Both the position numbers and the translations under genes were made by a program. This document shows, one piece after another, positions 27,440 through 36,380 of a DNA stretch of 57,192 nucleotides. The notes beneath the pieces are model-generated. The model saw nothing but the letters and a program-made list of their open reading frames with translations. It did not search any database and was not told where the DNA came from. Each line of letters begins with the position of its first letter. The stretch's first letter is position 1. This DNA is from Planctomycetota bacterium (lineage in GTDB: Bacteria; Planctomycetota; Phycisphaerae; WQYP01): NCBI GenBank assembly GCA_021790385.1, contig JAJYDW010000017.1:1-57192 (forward strand). Reading direction: 5' to 3'.

Positions 27440-28441
27440 ATGGCCAGCAGTACAAGTTCATCAGATACGTGTCCGCGCTGCGGCGCAGTCCGGCTGCCGG
27501 GGCGAAGCGTGTGCATTCAGTGCGGCATGGATTTGAATTCCGCCGCAGAGTTTATCCGCCGCCGACAGGATCAAGCGGCGCAGGACAGCCGCGTGCGAAT
27601 GATCAAGCTGGCCGTCGCCGCGGTGGTGGTACTGGCTGTGGTAGCGGGCGGATGGTGGCTTTATTCCCGCCTTACCGCGCCAGGCCCGAATCCGGCCCTG
27701 GCGTACCCCGTAAGCCGGGCCAAACTGGTGCGCACTTTCTTTTATGATATCAGCACCAACGACAACACCAGGCTGCACCAGGCCTTTGAACTGCTGGCCC
27801 TGTCCACCCGCAAAAAATATCAGGCCCATGAAGCCCGCGTCTGGCAGAAAATGGAAAATCTCAATCGGTATCTGGCTGGTATTTTCGGTCCGCGCTGGAT
27901 CAACGATTTTGTGCTGCACGTAAGCACCGCATCTGGTCGTTCCAAATACGTAGTTGAAATCGCCACCGAACAATTCCACGTCCATATCGTCCGGGAATGG
28001 CCCCCAGCCGGTCATGCCGCCTCCGGAGCGGTGCGCCATTACGGTATCTTGCGGGTGCGCGAACTTTCCTTATCCGGTGGCGGAGCTTCCCAGGCGGCAC
28101 AGGCCAGCCGCGATGTGCTCGGCAATCTGATCGGCAACAAGGCCGCAGCCAATGATGTATCCGGTATTCACGCCGCCTTCAGCGATGCGGACGCCGGCCA
28201 ACCCTGGCAAATTAAGCAACGCCTCCTGCCCACGGTGGAGCGGCCCCGAGCCGCCGGCGTGCGGCAGTGTATCTACCAGCTTTGGCCGGTTCGCCACGAT
28301 CCCACCGTGCGCCTGGTCCTCAAACGCATTGTTCACAATCCCCAGTACGCTGCAGACCTGCAGCACGCGGCCGCCGGTGTGCTTTCCGGCCATGTGATGC
28401 AGGCCACGCTCATTGCCAACCAGGTTACCGATACGCATTGA
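27440..28441 (+). CDS. Zinc-ribbon single-pass membrane protein, unknown
   Basis: A 333-residue protein. An N-terminal zinc ribbon has C11-x2-C14-x10-C25-x2-C28 ('CPRCG...CIQCGMDL'). A basic linker and one transmembrane helix (about 55-76) follow, then a periplasmic domain of about 250 residues without recognised motif. The ribbon lies on the cytoplasmic side if the helix runs in to out. Such architectures are common among planctomycete proteins of unknown function. A sensor or structural role is possible but not shown. The 27440 start is set by TTGGAG 8 nt upstream. It is followed by mutS, which has its own start signal. Confidence 0.75.
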   Translation: MASSTSSSDTCPRCGAVRLPGRSVCIQCGMDLNSAAEFIRRRQDQAAQDSRVRMIKLAVAAVVVLAVVAGGWWLYSRLTAPGPNPALAYPVSRAKLVRTFFYDISTNDNTRLHQAFELLALSTRKKYQAHEARVWQKMENLNRYLAGIFGPRWINDFVLHVSTASGRSKYVVEIATEQFHVHIVREWPPAGHAASGAVRHYGILRVRELSLSGGGASQAAQASRDVLGNLIGNKAAANDVSGIHAAFSDADAGQPWQIKQRLLPTVERPRAAGVRQCIYQLWPVRHDPTVRLVLKRIVHNPQYAADLQHAAAGVLSGHVMQATLIANQVTDTH

Positions 28442-28578
28442 TCCGCACCGTGCCGCGCAGCAAACCCGGCGGATCGAATTTTACCCCTGTGCCGGCTGCA
28501 ATTGAGGACGCTGCCGCCAAAGCTCTCCCCGCCACGAACCCACCGCCACGCCCGGTTTTTACTTAGCCTGGGACTGAG

Positions 28579-28584
28579 TATAAT
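28579..28584 (+). promoter_or_regulatory. -10 element implying a leaderless mutS mRNA
   Basis: TATAAT at 28579-28584 is followed by seven bases TCTGCCC and the ATG at 28592. Transcription would begin within one base of the start codon. No Shine-Dalgarno sequence and no good -35 (TTTTTA at 17 bp). Confidence 0.5.
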
Positions 28585-28591
28585 TCTGCCC

Positions 28592-31354
28592 ATGACCCGC
28601 GCTTTTAATCAACAGGATATTGCCGCCGTGGACCCCGCAGAACTTACGCCCGCCATGCGCCAGTACCAGGCCTACAAAACCCAATACCCGGACGCGGTGC
28701 TTTTTTTCCGTATCGGCGATTTTTACGAAACCTTCTATGAAGACGCCCGCATCATCGCCCGCGTGCTCGGCGTCGCCCTCACCAGCCGCAGCAAGGGGGA
28801 AAATCCCGTGCCCATGGCCGGGGTGCCGTTTCATGCGGTGGAAACCTATTTAAGCCGCATGATCGCTGCGGGTTATAAGGTAGCCATCTGTGAACAGATG
28901 CAGGAGGCCGCCGACGCCAAAGGCCTGATTGATCGCCAGGTAACACGCCTCGTTACGCCCGGCACCCTTACCGATGAAGCTATGCTCGATGGCCGGGAAG
29001 AAAATTTCCTTGCCGCCATCGTGATGGACGGCCGCGACAAAGGCCGCTCCACTGCAGGCCCACGCAGTGAAACTGCCGGTGCAGCCTCCACCGGCTATGC
29101 CGCAGATCACACCGGGCAAGCCCCGGCAGCACTGGCCTGGTGCGATTTATCCACCGGTAAATTCTGGACTTTGGAAGCACCTATTTCCATCTGCCTCGAT
29201 GAGCTTGCCCGCATTCGCCCCCGCGAAATGCTCTATGCCGATGCCGCGGATCATCACACCCCCGTCTGGCTGGCCCCTGTGGCCGAAGCCCTTAAGCTGA
29301 CCCTTACCCCCAGGCCATCCTGGCAACTCGAGGAGCATCACGGCCATAAAACCCTCCGCGAACACTATGGCGTATTGGGTTTTGCCGGCTTTGGCTATCA
29401 AGACCCGCACAGTTTGGCCTTGCGTGCCGCCGGGGCCTTGCTCACCTATCTGCATGAAACGCAGAAAGCCTCGCTCGAGCACCTCCAGCCGCCGCATCGC
29501 TTCGAGCGTGCAGATTACCTGCTGATCGACCCTGCATCGGTGCGTTCCCTGGAAATTCTGCGCAGCATTCGCAACAATACCGCCGAAGGTTCACTCGTCG
29601 CCGCCGTGGATGAAACCCAGACCCCCATGGGTTCGCGGCTGCTGCGCAATTGGCTGATATTTCCGCTCCGGGACTTCCAGGCCATCAACGCCCGGCTGGA
29701 TGCAGTCAGTGAACTGCTGGAACGCGAAGCGGCCCGCCAGCAAATTCGGCTATTGTTGACCAGTTGCGGCGATGTGGAGCGCATCACGGCACGCATCTGC
29801 TGCCGCCGCGCCGGACCGCGGGACTTGCTCGCCCTGAGCCGCTCTTTGGATGTTGTCCCCGTGATCGCCAAAATTCTCCGGGAATCCGGGGTTGAAAGTC
29901 CCGGTCTGGCAGGGTTTGATACGTATACTGCGGCCGCACAAAAAATTTCCGACGATATCCGCGCCGCCATTGCCGAAGATCCGGCTGGCCACCTGCGCGA
30001 TGGCGGCGTCATTCGCCAGGGCTTTAATCCGGAACTGGACCGCCTGCGATCCCTGGCTCATGATTCCCGCAACTGGCTGGCGGATTATCAGGCCGGCCTG
30101 GTCAAAAGCACCGGCATCAGTTCCCTCAAGGTCGGTTACAACAAGGTGTTCGGCTACTACATTGAAGTTACCCACGCCCACCGCGACCGCATACCGCCGG
30201 AATTTTCGCGCCGGCAAACGGTCAAAAACGCCGAGCGCTATGTCACCCCGGAACTGCAAAAGTTTGAAACCGATGTGCTTCAGGCCCAAGAACGCTCGCG
30301 CCTGCTCGAACAGGAACTTTTTGAAAATCTCCGCGAAGAGTTGGCCCGCCGGTCAGAGCCGCTCAAGGCCGTCGCCGCCGCTCTGGCCGGCCTCGATACG
30401 CTCGCCTCCATCGCCCATGTCGCCCGTGCCAGGCATTACGTCCGGCCTACGCTCACCCCGCAACGCCAACTGCACCTGGTAGAGGCCCGGCATCCGGTGT
30501 TGGAGCGGATTTTGGGCGACAAGTTTGTACCCAACGATGTTTCCTTCGAACCAGACCAGGCCACACTCCATTTAATCACCGGTCCCAACATGGCCGGTAA
30601 ATCCACCTATATCCGTCAGACGGCCCTGCTGGTGCTCATGGCCCAGGCGGGGTTTTATCTGCCCGCCACCGAAGCCGTGGTGGGCCTGGTAGATCGCATC
30701 TTCACTCGTGTGGGGGCGTCCGATGACCTGGCCGGTGGGCAGTCCACCTTTATGGTGGAAATGACCGAAACCGCTAACATTTTGCACCATGCCTCGGCCG
30801 ATTCGCTGGTAATTCTCGATGAAATCGGCCGGGGCACCAGCACCCTCGATGGCCTGGCTTTAGCCTGGGCCATTACCGAATTTCTTGCTGACTCTGTGCG
30901 CTGCCGCACCTTGTTTGCCACCCACTACCATGAACTCACCGAGTTGCCGGAAAGCACGCCGGCGGTGCGCAATTTCAGTGTGCTGGTGCGCGAATGGGAA
31001 GACCAGATCGTCTTCATGCATCGTATTGTGCCAGGCCATGCGGATCGTTCCTACGGCGTACAGGTCGCCAGGCTCGCCGGCGTACCGCGCAGCGTCATTC
31101 TCCGCGCCAAAAAACTCATGGAACAATTGGAAGTGCACGTGGGCAAACCCCGGCCCCGGGCCGCCGCCACCGCCGTCAACCATCAAATAGACTTGTTTGA
31201 CGCGCCATCATCGCAGGCCCTTAGTCACCTGGCAGCCTTGGATCTCAATCGCATGTCGCCCATGCAGGCCTGGGAAGCGCTGAAAATGCTCCAGGCCTTG
31301 CAGACTCAAGCCCCGGCTACATCCCAGTCGGCCTCACCCTCAACAGCCCGCTGA
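28592..31354 (+). CDS. mutS: DNA mismatch repair protein MutS
   Basis: A 920-residue MutS. The mismatch-binding F44-x-E46 sits in 'IGDFYETFYEDA'. The connector, lever and clamp domains fill the middle ('NAERYVTPELQKFETDVLQAQERSRLLEQ' belongs to the clamp). The ATPase has Walker A 'ITGPNMAGKST' near 663-672, 'GQSTFMVEMTETANIL', Walker B 'VILDEIGRGTSTLDGLALAWA' and the 'FATHYHEL' switch. It recognises base mismatches and small loops and recruits MutL. The length is slightly above average. The start at 28592 agrees with the family N-terminus ('LTPAMRQYQAYK' follows) and with the -10 element that predicts a leaderless transcript. An ATG at 28502 would add 30 residues. mutL is not nearby. Confidence 0.97.
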   Translation: MTRAFNQQDIAAVDPAELTPAMRQYQAYKTQYPDAVLFFRIGDFYETFYEDARIIARVLGVALTSRSKGENPVPMAGVPFHAVETYLSRMIAAGYKVAICEQMQEAADAKGLIDRQVTRLVTPGTLTDEAMLDGREENFLAAIVMDGRDKGRSTAGPRSETAGAASTGYAADHTGQAPAALAWCDLSTGKFWTLEAPISICLDELARIRPREMLYADAADHHTPVWLAPVAEALKLTLTPRPSWQLEEHHGHKTLREHYGVLGFAGFGYQDPHSLALRAAGALLTYLHETQKASLEHLQPPHRFERADYLLIDPASVRSLEILRSIRNNTAEGSLVAAVDETQTPMGSRLLRNWLIFPLRDFQAINARLDAVSELLEREAARQQIRLLLTSCGDVERITARICCRRAGPRDLLALSRSLDVVPVIAKILRESGVESPGLAGFDTYTAAAQKISDDIRAAIAEDPAGHLRDGGVIRQGFNPELDRLRSLAHDSRNWLADYQAGLVKSTGISSLKVGYNKVFGYYIEVTHAHRDRIPPEFSRRQTVKNAERYVTPELQKFETDVLQAQERSRLLEQELFENLREELARRSEPLKAVAAALAGLDTLASIAHVARARHYVRPTLTPQRQLHLVEARHPVLERILGDKFVPNDVSFEPDQATLHLITGPNMAGKSTYIRQTALLVLMAQAGFYLPATEAVVGLVDRIFTRVGASDDLAGGQSTFMVEMTETANILHHASADSLVILDEIGRGTSTLDGLALAWAITEFLADSVRCRTLFATHYHELTELPESTPAVRNFSVLVREWEDQIVFMHRIVPGHADRSYGVQVARLAGVPRSVILRAKKLMEQLEVHVGKPRPRAAATAVNHQIDLFDAPSSQALSHLAALDLNRMSPMQAWEALKMLQALQTQAPATSQSASPSTAR

Positions 31355-31684
31355 CCGCTGCCCTGAATTCTCAAATATTCAATCTCAAATCCATTATCCC
31401 CACCGCCCCCGTTAAAAATGCTTGCGGATATTGTTAATCTTGACAATCTTGCCCGCCCATGGCCACCACCGTGGCCAGTTTCTGCATTCAGCGCCCGGCC
31501 CAGCAATGGCCGGTCTGGCGGGAAGTTTTGGATAATCGGTGGCCCGGATAGTGAGTGATCGCACCGTTGGTATTCGCCGAGGTTGAAGGGGCCCGGCAGG
31601 CTACGACGGCTGGCGAGGTATACGCCTCGCCGACAGCCAACACTCCTGCGCCTTAAAAATATGAATTTATGTTTGTGCGGCTCC
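31355..31684. other. Convergent intergenic region, mutS / pseudopilin-like gene
   Basis: This 330-nt gap includes an 11-bp interrupted hairpin at 31608-31638 (GGCT-GGCGAGG pairing with CCTCGCC-AGCC, with a 3-nt bulge). It may mark the 3' end of the minus-strand gene, though T-runs are lacking. Nothing else is recognised. Confidence 0.4.
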
Positions 31685-32503
31685 TTAATACGATGCGGCG
31701 ACATCCATCTGACGCAGGTGGTTGACCTGAATCTGGGTTACGTGGCCGTCAAAGAAAAGAACATTGGCACCAGGTGTGCCAATGACATTGCTGATGTGCC
31801 GATAGCGCAATCCGGAGTCTCCGGGACCGATGACCGCCATGCCATCTTTATTGCCCAATCCTCCTGTTCCGCCGATGGGTATACGCCGGGTCGGCTCGAA
31901 TGAATCATCAAGCTGGCCATAACGGCGCCAATCAAAGGCGGAGCAGGAATCACCTTGAGCATTTTGATTGGCGTCGCCGACGGCAATAACACCGGCGGGC
32001 CGGGGAATATCCCGCATTTGATCCAGCAGTTCACCAGGATGGTCGTGGGCCTTGTTATTTTGAGCAGGAATGCGCCAGAAAGCGTTGGGGTTGCAGGCGT
32101 AGGAGGTGCCGAAGGGGTTGGTAACGGGCCTGGTCGCCGATGGGCATCGGAACCACAGGCCAAGCTCGCGGGCGATAGCCCGCTGATTATTCACCGACGC
32201 CATCGCCGGTGGGATCGGACGGATGTCCAGGTTGGATTCCACCAGAGCATCGGCATAAGTGTAGCGGCCGGTTTTACTGGTCCGGGCGCTGTGCAACTGC
32301 ATGCTGGAAGGCGGGATAAAGTCATGGTTGGTCTGGGTATAGGCTTGCAGCAGCCGGCCTACGTGGAGCAGATTGTCGGAGCAGATCAAGCTTTTTGCGG
32401 CTTGGCGGGATCGCATCACCCCCGCCACCGTCAGCAAAATCAAAACCATGATGGCGACCAGTGCCACCAGGGCTTCGACTATCATTTGCCGACTTGTTCT
32501 CAT
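31685..32503 (-). CDS. Pseudopilin-like protein with C-terminal H-Xn-DG motif
   Basis: A 272-residue protein of the DUF1559-like type that is greatly expanded in Planctomycetes. A short basic N-terminus is followed by one hydrophobic helix (about 7-28). 'MIVEALVALVAI' parallels the TLVELLVVIAI of type IV prepilins. The C-terminus has 'RHISNVIGTPGANVLFFDGHVTQI', the H-Xn-DG box (H236 to D252 here, a longer gap than the usual nine). The Gly-Phe that precedes prepilin cleavage is replaced by Arg-Gln, so processing by prepilin peptidase is doubtful. Related proteins are thought to be surface or periplasmic. The start at 32503 has GGTGGAG directly upstream. It lies 224 nt downstream of aroK. Confidence 0.8.
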   Translation of the reverse strand: MRTSRQMIVEALVALVAIMVLILLTVAGVMRSRQAAKSLICSDNLLHVGRLLQAYTQTNHDFIPPSSMQLHSARTSKTGRYTYADALVESNLDIRPIPPAMASVNNQRAIARELGLWFRCPSATRPVTNPFGTSYACNPNAFWRIPAQNNKAHDHPGELLDQMRDIPRPAGVIAVGDANQNAQGDSCSAFDWRRYGQLDDSFEPTRRIPIGGTGGLGNKDGMAVIGPGDSGLRYRHISNVIGTPGANVLFFDGHVTQIQVNHLRQMDVAASY

Positions 32504-32685
32504 GCTCCACCGCTTCTCATTGGGTACCGGAGACAAAGCCACCGGCAGCCTGCTCCAATGACCTCACTTGGACGCTATCAAAACACCATGCTCGTGGCGA
32601 AATGTTCTGCACCACACTCCTATGTTCATCGGCGAATGGAGCAAGTTTAAACAGGGATAAAAAAAAGTGAAAAAGGACTAACAAT

Positions 32686-32698
32686 GGCCTGAAAGGCC
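32686..32698 (-). terminator. Possible terminator after aroK
   Basis: The hairpin GGCCT-ttc-AGGCC lies about 30 nt past the aroK stop on the minus strand. Runs of five and seven T's follow further downstream. The stem is only 5 bp. Confidence 0.35.
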
Positions 32699-32727
32699 GA
32701 TTTTCGCGGCCCAAGGGTTGGTTATTA

Positions 32728-33237
32728 TCACACCATTTCTGACAGATAATAAGCCGCCTGCAAAGCATTGAGAATGGAAACATCCAGCGTGATATCCGCC
32801 GCCGCCGCATACAGCGGATTTCTCACCTCCAGGAGCCGACGAATTTCCTCCAACCCGCCGGACGCGGTTAAATTCGGACGTGCGTGGCTGCTGCCGGGAT
32901 CCGCCGCAATCCGCTGCCATAACACCTCCGCCGGTGCCTTGAGCCACACCACTTTGCCATGTTCTTTCAGCCAGGACATATTTTCCGGACGCAGCACCAC
33001 CCCGCCGCCGGTGGCGATAACTGTATTGCCCGTCGCGGCTAACTGCTGTACCACCGCACTTTCAAGGTCGCGAAAACCATTTTCGCCAACATCGGCAAAA
33101 ATAGCCCCAATACTTTTCCCGGCCCGCTGCACAATCCGTTCGTCGGTGTCAACAAACGCCATGCCCAGACGCGCTGCCAGCAAATTGCCGATGGAGCTTT
33201 TCCCGCTGCCTCTATAGCCGATAAGCACAATGTTCAT
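32728..33237 (-). CDS. aroK: Shikimate kinase
   Basis: A 169-residue NMP-kinase-fold enzyme. Walker A is GYRGSGKSS (7-15), followed by 'FVDTDERI' with the shikimate-binding acidic residue (D32). Next come 'FRDLES' (substrate-binding Arg) and 'VIATGGGVVLR', and the lid contains 'ARPNLT' with the expected Arg. It phosphorylates shikimate at O-3 with ATP in aromatic amino-acid biosynthesis. The length is typical. No aroB neighbour is present, unlike many genomes. The ATG at 33237 begins directly with the first beta strand. There is no strong Shine-Dalgarno sequence. Confidence 0.95.
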   Translation of the reverse strand: MNIVLIGYRGSGKSSIGNLLAARLGMAFVDTDERIVQRAGKSIGAIFADVGENGFRDLESAVVQQLAATGNTVIATGGGVVLRPENMSWLKEHGKVVWLKAPAEVLWQRIAADPGSSHARPNLTASGGLEEIRRLLEVRNPLYAAAADITLDVSILNALQAAYYLSEMV

Positions 33238-33421
33238 GGTTCACACGGTCCGTCCTCTGGTGTGGTCGCCGGGGACCACGAGCCGACATCGGGCCGCCGA
33301 GAGTGCCAGCCGGATTGTCGGTGGCATTTCCGCCGCCTCATCGGTCCGGCCATCACGGTATCCGCAGCGGGGGCTGGTGTCCATAAATCCGCCCGGTTAC
33401 CGGCGCACGAAGCAACAGGAT

Positions 33422-34402
33422 TTATGCGGCCATCACCGTCCGGATAAATTCAATATCCGAGGCGGAAAGCGTGCGGCTGTCGGCCCCAACGTTGCAACGG
33501 GCCTGGGTAGCGTTGCGAAAGCCAGGAATAACACACGACACTCGCGGATGAGCAAGCACGTATTGCAAGGCGACTGCGGCCAGGTCTTCGATGGTATCAC
33601 CGAAACGGGCTTTGAGTTTTTCAATTTTTCCGGCCAGTCGCGCCAGTTCTTCGCCGGAAAAAGCCTTGGAACCGAGGCGATGATCGCCCGGTTCAAAGGT
33701 GGGGGGTTTTTGGGGGTTATATTTGCCCAGCAGTCGTGCCTGGGCCAGCGGGCTGAAAGCCACAAAGGTAAGCTCAAATTTTTGCATCAATTTCTGCAAC
33801 GGCCCGTCGGCCCGGATGAAATGGTCATCCAGGGCATGGGCCCAGCTTTGCAGCACCTGCGGTTTGACCACTGGAACGGCGCGCTCGAAATCAGCTTCTG
33901 AATAGGCGGATTGCCCCTTCAACCGCACCTTGCCTTGCCGGACCAGGTCGTCCAGGGTATCGGCCGCGGATTGAAGATACTGGTGTTGTTCCCCAAAAGA
34001 GCCATGATGCAGATAGTACAAATCAATGTAATCGCGCTGCAGGTTAATCAGGCTCTGCTCGCACTGATGTCGGATGTGGGCGCTTTCATAGGCGTGTGCG
34101 GCGGTACCCGGAAAATGGCCCACCTTGGTGGCGATAACAAAGTCGGTGGAGCGCAGCCCCAGACGCTTGAGTACCCGGGCCAGCATGCGCTCCGCCCGGC
34201 CATTGCCGTACACATCGGCATTATCAAAATGATTCACTCCGGCATCCACCGCCAGGCGAATTGCTTGAGTAACCTGGTCTTCATCCACGTCAGCCCAGCC
34301 GTTGGGGCTGCCGTTGACCCAGTTCAGGCCGCCCATAGTCCAGCAGCCGAAACTGATTTCCGAAATTTTCACGGAGGTATTTCCCAGGGTGCGGTATTTC
34401 AT
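33422..34402 (-). CDS. Aldo/keto reductase
   Basis: A 326-residue NADPH-dependent (beta/alpha)8 oxidoreductase. The N-terminus 'YRTLGNTSVKISEISFGCWTMGG' is classical. The catalytic residues are Asp and Tyr in 'FDNADVYGNG' (about 59-68), Lys in 'VIATKVGHF' and His in 'DLYYLHHGSFG'. The C-terminal cofactor region 'CVIPGFRNATQ' is also present. The substrate is unknown, perhaps a sugar. The ATG at 34402 follows TATGGAG. A well-spaced promoter lies at 34447-34475. It is apparently monocistronic. Confidence 0.92.
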   Translation of the reverse strand: MKYRTLGNTSVKISEISFGCWTMGGLNWVNGSPNGWADVDEDQVTQAIRLAVDAGVNHFDNADVYGNGRAERMLARVLKRLGLRSTDFVIATKVGHFPGTAAHAYESAHIRHQCEQSLINLQRDYIDLYYLHHGSFGEQHQYLQSAADTLDDLVRQGKVRLKGQSAYSEADFERAVPVVKPQVLQSWAHALDDHFIRADGPLQKLMQKFELTFVAFSPLAQARLLGKYNPQKPPTFEPGDHRLGSKAFSGEELARLAGKIEKLKARFGDTIEDLAAVALQYVLAHPRVSCVIPGFRNATQARCNVGADSRTLSASDIEFIRTVMAA

Positions 34403-34446
34403 ACGTATAGCTCCATAAAGCCCGGTAAACTCATTAGGCGATCATC

Positions 34447-34475
34447 TATATACCTTGGTGCGGCACCCCGGTCAA
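34447..34475 (-). promoter_or_regulatory. Promoter of the aldo/keto reductase gene
   Basis: Minus-strand TTGACC (34470-34475) and TATATA (34447-34452) with a 17-bp spacer. The leader is about 40 nt. Confidence 0.62.
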
Positions 34476-34594
34476 GATCCGCCGCAGCCGGCGAACCGGC
34501 GAAAATTACTTCCTTATTGCCGCAGCCGGCACCACGCCGAGACATGGCAAAAACCCCAATAAAACAGGCCTTTTTTACGCCGCCGGTTTTTAAT

Positions 34595-34623
34595 TTGACA
34601 GGCGCGATGTGAGCCTATATGTT
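34595..34623 (+). promoter_or_regulatory. Putative promoter upstream of dnaA
   Basis: Consensus TTGACA (34595-34600) and TATGTT (34618-34623) with a 17-bp spacer. The leader to dnaA would be about 380 nt. The 605-nt gap 34403-35007 otherwise contains no gene, and I find no TTATCCACA-type DnaA boxes in it. Confidence 0.45.
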
Positions 34624-35007
34624 GGTTCACCGTTGATGAAGCGACGATGTCTTTAAAAGGCATTTGTCGTAACGGGAAATGGGAGTAATCGGCGGTGCAG
34701 GCGGCGGAAATCGCAGATGGAAGCCGGAATCAACTACGTCAAGGTGGCAGGTTCCGGTCAAAACCAGATGCATTTACGACGACGGTTCCACCGGTTTGCG
34801 GGGTGTGCGACAGGGAATGGATTCTCCTGTTCGGATGGTGAAAGCACGAACGACAAGGCGATTGTGTAACAGTCCGAACGGTTTGATCATGGCCGATCAC
34901 TGACTTAGAGTTCATAAATTCGGGTGTACCAGGGTTGTATCCGCGGGTCGCGGCGCAAGGGTATTTTGCGCTGTGCCAGAGACAATCCATTGCGCGAGGT
35001 GCCCTTC

Positions 35008-36354
35008 ATGTCAACACTAGATTCACTGCAATATGCCCAGTCGGTCTGGAACGATATTCTGGTTTATCTGCAGCAGATGCATTCGCCACTGGTACGGCAG
35101 TGGTTCCATGAACTTGTGCCCCAGGATATGACCGGCGGTTTGTTGACGGTGCGTTGTGCCACAGCCATCCAGCAGCAATATGTGGCCGTCAAGTGCCGCG
35201 ACATGTTCACCGAGGCTGTCCAGTCCGTTACGGGCAAGCTGGTCAGCGTGAATTTCACCTGCGGTTCCACAGCGGCGGGAGCGGGGAACCGGCTGGCGGA
35301 TATTTACAGCAACGAGGTGATTTTATCGCCCGATTATTCGTTTGATAATTTTGTCACCGGGCCGACCAACCGCATGGCCCACGCCGCCTGCCAGGCCGTG
35401 GCGGAGCGTCCGGGCAAAACCTATAATCCTCTTTTTATTCATGGGGCGCCGGGGCTGGGCAAAACCCATCTGCTGCAGGCTACCTGCCAGGAAATACTGC
35501 GCCGGCAGGATGATACCCGCATCATTTATCTATCCTGCGACAGTTTCATCAACCACTTCATGGAATGTGTGCAGTCCGGCGATATGCACCAGTTTCGCAA
35601 TATTTACCGCAACCGGGTGGATGTGCTGGTTATTGATGATATTCATTTTCTGGCCGGTCATGATCGTACTCAGGAAGAATTTTTTCATACTTTTAACACC
35701 CTTTATCAGCAGTCGCGGCAAATTATTCTCAGCAGCGACAGCCCACCCAACGAAATTCCCGAACTGGAAGACCGGCTTATTTCCCGCTTTAACAGCGGTC
35801 TGGTAACCCGGGTCGAACGGCCTTGTTTTGAAACCCGCTGCGCAATCGTTACTAAAAAAGCCCGCCTCCGCGGCATCAACCTGCCGGAAAACGTGGTACG
35901 CCACATCGCCTCGCGGGTTGAAAGTAATATCCGTGAACTCGAAGGTGCCATCACCAAGATTCAAGGCTATGCCATGCTCAACGGCGGCCGCTACGACCTG
36001 GACACCGCCCGCCAGGCTCTGGAAGACATGGTGCCACCTTCCGAACGCATGGTCTCCATTCAACAAATTATCGATCAGGTAACCGCTTTCTATAACGTGC
36101 GACTTTCCGATCTGCAAAGTAAAAAGCGGCATAAATCCATCACTTTGCCGCGGCAGGTCTGCATGTATCTGGCCCGGCAACGCACACGCTATTCGCTGGA
36201 GGAAGTGGGGGGGTACTTTGGCGGGCGCGATCATACCACGGTCATGCACGCCGTGGAAAAAATCGAAGAGGCCCGCCGTATCGACACCACCTTTGCCGAT
36301 ATGCTCAACCGCATTGAAATGTCGCTGCTGGCTGCGGCCGCCAAAAGTGCCTGA
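35008..36354 (+). CDS. dnaA: Chromosomal replication initiator DnaA
   Basis: A 448-residue initiator with all four DnaA parts. Domain I is 'VWNDILVYLQQMHSPLVRQWFHEL' and is followed by a short linker. The AAA+ domain has Walker A 'GAPGLGKTHLL' (about 146-155), Walker B 'LVIDDIHFLAG' (about 206-216) and sensor 'SSDSPPNEIPELEDRLISRF'. The C-terminal DNA-binding domain carries 'RQVCMYLARQRTRYSLEEVGGYFGGRDHTTVMHA', where GRDHTTVMHA is the DnaA-box-binding signature. It melts oriC and loads the replicative helicase. The 35008 start has GAGGTG 6 nt upstream. dnaN, recF and gyrB, common neighbours, are absent. Confidence 0.96.
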   Translation: MSTLDSLQYAQSVWNDILVYLQQMHSPLVRQWFHELVPQDMTGGLLTVRCATAIQQQYVAVKCRDMFTEAVQSVTGKLVSVNFTCGSTAAGAGNRLADIYSNEVILSPDYSFDNFVTGPTNRMAHAACQAVAERPGKTYNPLFIHGAPGLGKTHLLQATCQEILRRQDDTRIIYLSCDSFINHFMECVQSGDMHQFRNIYRNRVDVLVIDDIHFLAGHDRTQEEFFHTFNTLYQQSRQIILSSDSPPNEIPELEDRLISRFNSGLVTRVERPCFETRCAIVTKKARLRGINLPENVVRHIASRVESNIRELEGAITKIQGYAMLNGGRYDLDTARQALEDMVPPSERMVSIQQIIDQVTAFYNVRLSDLQSKKRHKSITLPRQVCMYLARQRTRYSLEEVGGYFGGRDHTTVMHAVEKIEEARRIDTTFADMLNRIEMSLLAAAAKSA

Positions 36355-36380
36355 TCAGGATCACCGGAATTATTTTCCCA

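Noticed and set aside
33230..33901. A 223-codon plus-strand open frame
   Set aside because: Covers the antisense of the aldo/keto reductase. No recognisable motif or initiation signal.
34403..35007. Possible replication origin upstream of dnaA
   Set aside because: No TTATCCACA-like boxes and no AT-rich unwinding segment were seen. Only a promoter-like TTGACA-17-TATGTT is supported.
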